NCBI GenBank assembly: GCA_015056915.1
Contig: SVFK01000018.1
Coordinates: 1 to 47,971, forward strand
Direction of reading: 5' to 3'
Length of the DNA: 47,971 bases
Source: Lachnospiraceae bacterium
GTDB lineage: Bacteria > Bacillota > Clostridia > Lachnospirales > Lachnospiraceae
Numbering within the stretch: position 1 is the first letter of the stretch; the number at the start of each line of letters is the position of its first letter. Below the pieces are notes generated by a model. That model made no database searches. It was not told where the DNA came from and was given only the letters and a program-made list of their open reading frames with translations. Positions 41,880-47,971 of the stretch are shown piece by piece. The position numbers were made by a program, and so were the translations under genes.

Positions 41880-42725
41880 ATGATATATTGTGAAGAGAAT
41901 ATTGTAAAAGAATTACAGGCAAAATGCACGGGACATTCGGTGATTTTCTATGAAAGCACGGACTCCACCAATCTGCAGGCACATCATGCAGCCGGAGCAG
42001 GTGCAGGCCATGGGACGTTAATTGTGGCGGATATGCAGACGGAAGGACGTGGCAGAAGAGGAAGAGAGTGGGAGAGCCCCGCAGGCTGTAATCTTTATTT
42101 TTCCCTGCTGCTGCGACCGACTGTTGCCAAGGACAAGGCATCCATGCTTACACTGCTTATGGCATATGCAGTTTATAAGGCAGTAGATATGTGTTTGAAA
42201 GAAGAAACGTCATCCAAGGATGCGTCCGGCGCAGATTTGAGTGTTGCCCCATGCGGCATTAAATGGCCCAATGATGTGGTGGTGAATGGCAAGAAGGTCT
42301 GTGGAATCTTAACAGAAATGCAAATAGAAGGCAATGGGGATTATTATGTCATCATTGGTGTGGGCATCAACGTTGGAAAGCAGGAATTCCCGCCGGAATT
42401 GGCAGACAAGGCGACCAGTCTTGCAGATGTGTGCCCGAAAGAGATTCTTCGGATTCCCCTGCTTGCAGATATATTGAAGAATTTTGAGGAAGAGTATGAA
42501 GGATTTTGCAGAGCGCAGAATCTGGAAGCCTTCCGGGAAAAGTATAATCAATGTCTCGTAAATAGGAACCGTCAGGTCTGTGTACTGGACCCTAAGGGAG
42601 AATACCGGGGCACTGCGCTGGGCATCAATGACAGCGGTGAACTGTTGGTAGAACGGGAAGGCGACACGGTGGAAACAGTATATGCAGGAGAAGTGTCCGT
42701 GCGCGGTATATACGGCTATGTGTAG
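41880..42725 (+). CDS. birA: biotin--protein ligase (monofunctional BirA type)
   Basis: A 281-residue ligase that activates biotin with ATP and attaches it to carboxylase carrier domains. Seen: FYESTDSTNLQA, the biotinyl-AMP loop GRGRRGREWESPAG (about 56-69), KWPNDVVVNGKKVCGILTE (about 129-147), and a C-terminal SH3-like part. The N-terminal DNA-binding helix-turn-helix of bifunctional BirA is absent, so it would not itself repress biotin genes. It starts six bases after argF with a weak ribosome site, suggesting translational coupling. Confidence 0.93.
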   Translation: MIYCEENIVKELQAKCTGHSVIFYESTDSTNLQAHHAAGAGAGHGTLIVADMQTEGRGRRGREWESPAGCNLYFSLLLRPTVAKDKASMLTLLMAYAVYKAVDMCLKEETSSKDASGADLSVAPCGIKWPNDVVVNGKKVCGILTEMQIEGNGDYYVIIGVGINVGKQEFPPELADKATSLADVCPKEILRIPLLADILKNFEEEYEGFCRAQNLEAFREKYNQCLVNRNRQVCVLDPKGEYRGTALGINDSGELLVEREGDTVETVYAGEVSVRGIYGYV

Positions 42726-42737
42726 ATAGGAGTTGCA

Positions 42738-43088
42738 ATGGAAGATAACAGAGTGGTGCTTTGCGGTGCCAATGCATATGAAAAGAAATATTATTTTAAC
42801 GATCAGTTTCAGGGGATACCGGACTCTATCAAGGAAGAGCTGAATATTATCTGTGTGCTTTTTACAGAAGAGGTGGGCGGTATTTTTACCATTGTCTTTG
42901 AGGAGGATGCTTCCGTATCCATGGTGACCGATGCGGAGGAGGATGATATTTATTATGATGAAATCTCCAGCGGTTTATTGGTATCGGAAATCAGGAGAAA
43001 ACGTCAGGAGCTGTTTGAATCCTTAAGTCTGTATTACAGGATTTTTATATTGAAGCAGGACGTTGCAGATTTGTTAAGTGAGGAATAG
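42738..43088 (+). CDS. small conserved protein, DUF6145-like
   Basis: A 116-residue acidic soluble protein. The start MEDNRVVLCGANAYEKKYYF and the segment NIICVLFTEEVGGIFTIVFE resemble a Lachnospiraceae family I know as DUF6145; the family number is from memory. It sits twelve bases after birA and three before coaX, so it belongs to the same transcript. No catalytic motif is visible and no function can be given. Confidence 0.75.
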   Translation: MEDNRVVLCGANAYEKKYYFNDQFQGIPDSIKEELNIICVLFTEEVGGIFTIVFEEDASVSMVTDAEEDDIYYDEISSGLLVSEIRRKRQELFESLSLYYRIFILKQDVADLLSEE

Positions 43089-43091
43089 AAA

Positions 43092-43874
43092 ATGATTTTA
43101 GTAATTGATGTGGGCAACACAAATATGACAATGGGAGTGTATTGCGGTGATAAGCTGGAGGCAACCTTCCGCATTATGACCAAGACTCCCAGAACCTCTG
43201 ACGAATACGGAATTATGATTACGCAGCTACTGCAGAATAAGGGTGTGGCGGCGGATGAATTGGAGGGCTCTATTATTGCCAGTGTAGTGCCGGATGTGAT
43301 GCATTCTCTGACCGGTGGTGTGGTGCGGTATACCGGAACCAAGCCTTTGATTGTAGGACCGGGTGTTAAGACCGGCATCAAGGTGGCTACAGAGGATCCC
43401 AGAGCCATCGGTGCGGACAGAATCGTAGATGCGGTTGCCGCCTATGAAAAGTACGGCGGTCCTGTACTGGTAATTGATTTTGGCACGGCGACCACCTATG
43501 ACTTAATTACAGAGGACGGTCAGTTTACTGCGGGTATTACCGCGCCCGGTATCCGCATCAGCTCGGAAGCATTGTGGAAGCAGACTGCGAAGCTTCCCAA
43601 TATAGAAATCAAGAAGCCCAAGTCCATCCTTGCGCAGGAGACCATCAGCAGTATGCAGGCAGGTCTCATGTACGGTCAGATTGGACAGACGGAATACATT
43701 ATCAACAAGGTGAAGGAAGAGAGCGGTATCCACAATCTGAAGGTAGTAGCTACAGGCGGTCTGGGCAGAACGATTGCCGATGAGACGGACACCATTGATA
43801 TTTACGACAGTGTATTGACACTGGACGGTCTGCGCATTATCTATGATAAGAACCGCAGAGCGGGGTTATCTTGA
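43092..43874 (+). CDS. coaX: type III pantothenate kinase
   Basis: A 260-residue kinase for the first step of coenzyme A synthesis. Acetate-kinase-fold motifs: [17 protein letters not shown] (phosphate loop, Asp6), [21 protein letters not shown], and [10 protein letters not shown]. The type III form needs a monovalent cation and is not feedback-inhibited by CoA. It follows the DUF6145-like gene with a three-base gap and is followed by dusB, a pairing frequent in Firmicutes. Confidence 0.95.
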   Translation: MILVIDVGNTNMTMGVYCGDKLEATFRIMTKTPRTSDEYGIMITQLLQNKGVAADELEGSIIASVVPDVMHSLTGGVVRYTGTKPLIVGPGVKTGIKVATEDPRAIGADRIVDAVAAYEKYGGPVLVIDFGTATTYDLITEDGQFTAGITAPGIRISSEALWKQTAKLPNIEIKKPKSILAQETISSMQAGLMYGQIGQTEYIINKVKEESGIHNLKVVATGGLGRTIADETDTIDIYDSVLTLDGLRIIYDKNRRAGLS

Positions 43875-43889
43875 GACAGGAAAGAAGAT

Positions 43890-44855
43890 ATGAGTGTATT
43901 ACAGATAGGTAATGTGACCTTGGACAACAATGTGATTCTGGCTCCTATGGCAGGTGTATCCGACCTGCCATTTCGTTTGCTTTGTCGGGAAATGGGAGCC
44001 GGTCTGGTATGCATGGAAATGGTAAGTGCCAAGGCGATTTATTATAATAACAAAAATACGGACAGCCTGATGGAGATTCATCCCGAGGAGTTGCCGGTAT
44101 CCCTGCAGCTGTTTGGTTCCGATCCGAAGATTATCAGTGAGATGGCAAAGCGTATTGAGGAGAGGCCTTTTGCGATTCTGGATATTAACATGGGATGTCC
44201 GGTGCCCAAGGTGGTAAATAACGGAGAAGGCTCGGCATTATTAAAACAGCCTAAGCTGGTGGAGGAGATACTTACATCACTGGTAAAGGCAGTTGACAAG
44301 CCTGTTACCGTCAAAATACGCAAGGGCTTTGATGAGAGTAATGTAAACGCAGTGGAAATCGCTAAGATTGCAGAAAATTGTGGTGTGGCAGCAATCGCTG
44401 TCCACGGACGTACCAGAGAGCAGTATTACAGCGGCAGGGCGGATTGGGACATTATTGCACAGGTGAAGGAGGCGGTTACCATTCCTGTTATCGGCAACGG
44501 TGATGTGGATAGTCCGAAGTCTGCACGAGAGATGCTACAGCAGACCGGCTGTGACGGTGTCATGATTGGACGGGCAGCGCAGGGTAATCCGTGGATTTTC
44601 CGTGATGTGGTATCCTTTTTGGAAAACGGTACGATACCGGAGCCACCTACCAATGCAGAGAAGAAAGAAATTATTTTGCGACATGCAGAACTGCAGCTAC
44701 AGTATAAAGGGGAATACACCGGTGTCCGGGAGATGCGCAAGCACTTGTCCTGGTACACGGTAGGAATGCCTCATTCCGCCAGATTCCGCCAGACCATCAA
44801 TTCCATGGAAAGCATGGAAGAATTGATACAGGGCGTGGAAACCATTTTCGGATAA
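43890..44855 (+). CDS. dusB: tRNA-dihydrouridine synthase (DusB type)
   Basis: A 321-residue FMN enzyme that reduces uridines in tRNA. Motifs: LAPMAGVSDLPFR at the start, INMGCPVPKVVNNGEGSALL with the catalytic Cys near residue 102, KIRKGFDE, and GRTREQYYSGRADW. The length and the downstream helical domain fit DusB. It begins 16 bases after coaX. AGGAAAGAAG is the ribosome site. Confidence 0.95.
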   Translation: MSVLQIGNVTLDNNVILAPMAGVSDLPFRLLCREMGAGLVCMEMVSAKAIYYNNKNTDSLMEIHPEELPVSLQLFGSDPKIISEMAKRIEERPFAILDINMGCPVPKVVNNGEGSALLKQPKLVEEILTSLVKAVDKPVTVKIRKGFDESNVNAVEIAKIAENCGVAAIAVHGRTREQYYSGRADWDIIAQVKEAVTIPVIGNGDVDSPKSAREMLQQTGCDGVMIGRAAQGNPWIFRDVVSFLENGTIPEPPTNAEKKEIILRHAELQLQYKGEYTGVREMRKHLSWYTVGMPHSARFRQTINSMESMEELIQGVETIFG

Positions 44856-44892
44856 CTGTGCATAATACAACAACATGTGCATATAATGGAGC

Positions 44893-45765
44893 ATGGAAAC
44901 GATTATTTATCTGTATCGGTGGAAGCATCCGATACAACAAAACGAGTTAAATGTGCAAAAGGAGCAGGCATTACATCTCCAGAAGCTGATGGTTCGTGAG
45001 GAATTCGACATGCGGGACTACAAGCTGGTAAAACTGGGAATGTCAGAAACGCTCTTGCAGATATGCGAGGAAAATGGTATCAGGGAAAGCGGCCGTCGGA
45101 CCAAGGAAACCGGCGGCTTTTTTGCCAGACGGTGCAGAAAGAAAAGAAGAATGCAGGAGAAGCTGTTGTTAGAGGAGTTGGAAGAGATGCTTTCTGCTGA
45201 GTCGGAGATTGGCGGAATAGTCTGCGAAGAAATCATTGCCTATTTTGCAGGAAGGGAATTTAACGGCTATTTCCAAGCAGACTACGTGCGACACATGCTG
45301 CGATACGGAACAGAATTACTGTCACACCTTGTTATTCTGGGACAGACAGCCTGTGTGCCGGAGCTTGTGTATGAGTCCATACGCCATGTGAAAAGCATGA
45401 AATGGATACTGCCTAAGCGACAGTTTCGAGTGGAGCAACAGGAAATGGTAGATATCCTTTATGAGGAATACGGCTTGGCGGTGGAGGTGAAGCTTCTTGA
45501 GGAGCGGGAAAGCTATATGCAGGTGTATCCCATCTGTCTGCATCCCTCACTGGTGCTGGATTTCAGCGAGGCGGACAGAATCGCTACAGCAGATGTGCCG
45601 CGCGGAAGTATCTGGCTTGATATGGCAGCTTCGGAGGAAAAACGCAGGCGCATAGAGGACCGTAATACGGGAATTCGCTATTTTTCTTTGAAAAAGGAGT
45701 GGAAACAGCCACAAAAAGCCTTGAATCACCTTGACACTACCAGTAAAAATGGGTATAATACGTAA
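44893..45765 (+). CDS. conserved hypothetical protein, soluble
   Basis: A 290-residue protein I cannot assign. The start METIIYLYRW is followed by a highly charged segment (RRTKETGGFFARRCRKKRRM, about 67-86) and a C-terminal part with ending DMAASEEKRRRIEDR and NTGIRYFSLKKEWKQ. No membrane helix or known motif is visible. The ribosome site before the ATG is poor and the start is uncertain. It lies between dusB and greA, co-directional. The last codons hold a consensus promoter for greA. Confidence 0.7.
   Translation: METIIYLYRWKHPIQQNELNVQKEQALHLQKLMVREEFDMRDYKLVKLGMSETLLQICEENGIRESGRRTKETGGFFARRCRKKRRMQEKLLLEELEEMLSAESEIGGIVCEEIIAYFAGREFNGYFQADYVRHMLRYGTELLSHLVILGQTACVPELVYESIRHVKSMKWILPKRQFRVEQQEMVDILYEEYGLAVEVKLLEERESYMQVYPICLHPSLVLDFSEADRIATADVPRGSIWLDMAASEEKRRRIEDRNTGIRYFSLKKEWKQPQKALNHLDTTSKNGYNT
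45731..45759 (+). promoter_or_regulatory. consensus sigma-A promoter for greA-lysS inside the upstream gene's end
   Basis: TTGACA at 45731-45736, a 17-base spacer and TATAAT at 45754-45759: perfect hexamers. It overlaps the last codons of the hypothetical gene (stop at 45763-45765), 105 bases before the greA ATG. Confidence 0.88.
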
Positions 45766-45863
45766 GTTAATTGGGCTAATAGGCAGCGTGGGATAATATC
45801 TCACAGTGACAGGAAGAGAAGGAAAAAAGGCAAGATAGAATAATAACAGGAAGGTGCGGTATT

Positions 45864-46346
45864 ATGCAGGAAAAAAAGAACATTCTGACCTACGAAGGTC
45901 TCAGAAAGTATGAGGATGAGTTACACGAGTTAAAGGTAGTAAGACGTCAGGAGGTTGCCCAGAAGATTAAAGAGGCAAGAGAGCAGGGCGATTTATCTGA
46001 GAATGCAGAATATGATGCAGCAAAGGACGAGCAGCGCGACATCGAGGCAAGAATCGAGGAATTGGAGAAGATTCTGAAGAACGCTGAAGTCGTAGTAGAG
46101 GATGAGGTTGATTTGGACAAAATCAACATCGGCTGCAAGGTAAGACTTTTTGATGTGGAATTTAATGAAGAATTGGAATATAAGATTGTGGGTTCTACCG
46201 AGGCTAACAGCTTAAAGGGTAAGATTTCCAATGAGAGCCCTGTAGGTAAAGCACTGATGGGACATCAGGTGGGCGACACTGTTGAGGTAGAGACACAGGC
46301 AGGCGTATTTGCATACAAGATTCTGGAGATTCAGAGGAGCAACTAA
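45864..46346 (+). CDS. greA: transcription elongation factor GreA
   Basis: A 160-residue factor that enters the RNA polymerase secondary channel to rescue stalled complexes by transcript cleavage. The N-terminal coiled coil (about 10-80) has the tip acidic residues in LSENAEYDAAKDEQ. The C-terminal FKBP-like domain includes YKIVGSTEANSLKGKISNES and PVGKALMGHQVGD. AGGAAGGTG precedes the ATG. It forms a pair with lysS 19 bases downstream, as in many Firmicutes. Confidence 0.97.
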   Translation: MQEKKNILTYEGLRKYEDELHELKVVRRQEVAQKIKEAREQGDLSENAEYDAAKDEQRDIEARIEELEKILKNAEVVVEDEVDLDKINIGCKVRLFDVEFNEELEYKIVGSTEANSLKGKISNESPVGKALMGHQVGDTVEVETQAGVFAYKILEIQRSN

Positions 46347-46374
46347 ATTAAGATAGAGATAAGGAGTGGACAAC

Positions 46375-47871
46375 GTGGCAGAAGCACAGAACACAAATGT
46401 ACAGGAACAGGATATTAATCAGCTGCTGAAGGTAAGAAGAGAAAAGCTGGCAGCACTGCAGGAAGCAGGCAAGGACCCTTTTCAGATTACCAAATATGAT
46501 GTGACACATCACAGCACTGATATCAAAAATAATTTTGAAGAGTTGGAAGGCAAAACTGTTCGCGTGGCAGGACGTATGATGTCCAAGCGTGTAATGGGTA
46601 AGGCATCCTTCTGTAATGTGCAGGATTTGCCCGGCAATATCCAGTCCTATGTGGCAAGAGACAGTGTCGGCGAGGAGGCTTATGCTGATTTTAAGAAATA
46701 TGATGTGGGCGATATTATCGGTATTGAGGGTGAAGTGTTCAAGACCAAGACCGGTGAGATTTCCATTCATGCTACCTGCATCACACTGCTGTCCAAGAGT
46801 CTGCAGATACTTCCTGAGAAATTTCACGGACTGACCAATACGGATATCCGTTATCGTCAGCGTTATACTGACCTGATTATGAATGCTGATGTCAAGGATA
46901 CCTTTGTAAAGCGTTCCAAGATGATTAGTGCCATTCGTCGCTATTTGGACGAGCAGGGCTTCATGGAGGTTGAGACCCCTATGCTGGTATCTAATGCCGG
47001 CGGTGCGGCTGCAAGACCCTTTGAGACCCATTACAACTCACTGGATGAGGATGTAAAGCTTCGTATTTCTCTGGAGCTGTACTTAAAGAGACTGATTGTC
47101 GGCGGTATGGAGCGTGTATACGAAATCGGTCGTGTGTTCCGTAACGAAGGTCTGGATACCAGACACAATCCTGAATTTACCCTGATGGAGCTGTATCAGG
47201 CATATACCGATTACTACGGTATGATGGATCTGACAGAGAACATGTTCCGCTATGTAGCACAGGAGGTGTGCGGCACCACATTACTTCCTTATGCAGAAGC
47301 AATGATTGACCTTGGTAAGCCTTTCGAGCGCCTGACCATGGTAGAAGCTGTAAAGAAATATGCAGGCGTTGATTTTGATGCAATCCCTGATACCGAGGCA
47401 GCGAAAAAACTCGCTGACGAAAAGGATGTACATTACGAGGTTCGTCATACAAAGGGCGATATCCTAAATTTATTCTTCGAAGAATTCGTAGAAGAACACT
47501 TAATTCAGCCCACCTTTATTATGGATCATCCGGTAGAGATATCTCCTCTGACCAAGAGAAAGCCGGACAAGCCGGACTATGTAGAGCGTTTTGAGCTGTT
47601 TATCTATGGTCGTGAGATGTGTAACGCTTATTCCGAGCTGAACGACCCCATCGACCAGAGGGAACGCTTCAAGGCACAGGAAGCAGCACTGGCAGCAGGC
47701 GACGAAGAAGCCAACACCACTGACGAAGATTTCATGAACGCATTGGAAATCGGTATGCCCCCCACAGGCGGCATTGGCTACGGCCTCGACAGACTGGCGA
47801 TGCTCCTCACTAATTCCCCTGCGATTAGGGATGTGTTGCTGTTCCCGACAATGAAAAGTTTGGACAAATAA
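46375..47871 (+). CDS. lysS: lysyl-tRNA synthetase, class II
   Basis: A 498-residue class II enzyme charging tRNA-Lys. The GTG at 46375 is preferred because AAGGAG (46361-46366) is eight bases away; the GTG at 46366 overlaps that site. An N-terminal OB anticodon-binding domain (about 55-160) is followed by the class II core: motif 2 [18 protein letters not shown] and motif 3 [20 protein letters not shown]. Length is standard. It is the last gene of the window; no clear terminator is visible in the 100 bases that follow. Confidence 0.97.
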   Translation: MAEAQNTNVQEQDINQLLKVRREKLAALQEAGKDPFQITKYDVTHHSTDIKNNFEELEGKTVRVAGRMMSKRVMGKASFCNVQDLPGNIQSYVARDSVGEEAYADFKKYDVGDIIGIEGEVFKTKTGEISIHATCITLLSKSLQILPEKFHGLTNTDIRYRQRYTDLIMNADVKDTFVKRSKMISAIRRYLDEQGFMEVETPMLVSNAGGAAARPFETHYNSLDEDVKLRISLELYLKRLIVGGMERVYEIGRVFRNEGLDTRHNPEFTLMELYQAYTDYYGMMDLTENMFRYVAQEVCGTTLLPYAEAMIDLGKPFERLTMVEAVKKYAGVDFDAIPDTEAAKKLADEKDVHYEVRHTKGDILNLFFEEFVEEHLIQPTFIMDHPVEISPLTKRKPDKPDYVERFELFIYGREMCNAYSELNDPIDQRERFKAQEAALAAGDEEANTTDEDFMNALEIGMPPTGGIGYGLDRLAMLLTNSPAIRDVLLFPTMKSLDK

Positions 47872-47971
47872 ATCCAGTGTTTATGCGGGTTTGCGGGCTT
47901 TTCAAAATGATTTTGACAACAAATTGACAACAAATGCGAATGGAATCACAAGTTATAATAAGTGATGATAA
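47872..47971 (+). other. spacer after lysS with an 11-bp tandem duplication
   Basis: TTGACAACAAA occurs twice in tandem (47913-47923 and 47924-47934). Nothing else is recognisable before the window ends. Confidence 0.45.

Overview
The window reads as chromosome of an anaerobic, endospore-lineage Clostridia, most likely family Lachnospiraceae. The basis is protein style: birA-coaX-dusB-greA-lysS order, a SleB-type hydrolase, DUF2225 and DUF6145-like proteins, an S-box before metK and a SpoIIID remnant. Species cannot be named from sequence alone, and no rRNA or tRNA gene was recognised.

Left edge (1-3464): AT-rich end of an integrated element carrying a small membrane protein, a RES-domain protein and a large serine recombinase. 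The recombinase stop codon lies on the junction with a 3' fragment of spoIIID (to 3606). The element therefore splits a sporulation regulator gene, an arrangement like the skin element in sigK. The other half would lie left of the window.

3.7-10.1 kb: a MATE exporter, a 47-residue minus-strand membrane peptide, a 0.9 kb spacer with degenerate short tandem repeats, a UDP-sugar pyrophosphorylase with galE, a 436 bp giant palindrome, then a hemolysin-III-type protein and a small hypothetical protein on the minus strand.

10.3-16.0 kb: a small alarmone synthetase, then a peptide locus: LytTR regulator, GHKL kinase, two related small precursor peptides (38 and 42 aa), an M50 membrane metalloprotease and an ABC ATPase-permease fusion. 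Paired repeats that resemble LytTR sites precede the peptides.

16.4-23.6 kb: coiled-coil membrane protein, flavin reductase, Y-family polymerase (minus strand), LysM-G5-M23 peptidase, murA, and metK under a SAM riboswitch with a terminator.

23.7-30.6 kb: an apparent cyclic-nucleotide operon: CHASE2 class III cyclase, TIM-barrel protein, large FecR/Cys-repeat/LRR surface protein, and a cyclic-nucleotide-binding DUF2225 protein.

30.8-40.1 kb: dnaE, pfkA, an rRNA methyltransferase, proC, a SleB-type hydrolase, and an NfeD-SPFH pair. A second giant palindrome (575 bp, inverted relative to the first) follows.

40.9-47.9 kb: co-directional housekeeping genes argF, birA, a DUF6145-like gene, coaX, dusB, an unknown gene, greA and lysS. 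The strongest candidates for undescribed biology are the split spoIIID element, the paired giant palindromes with covarying tips, and the two-peptide/M50/ABC locus.
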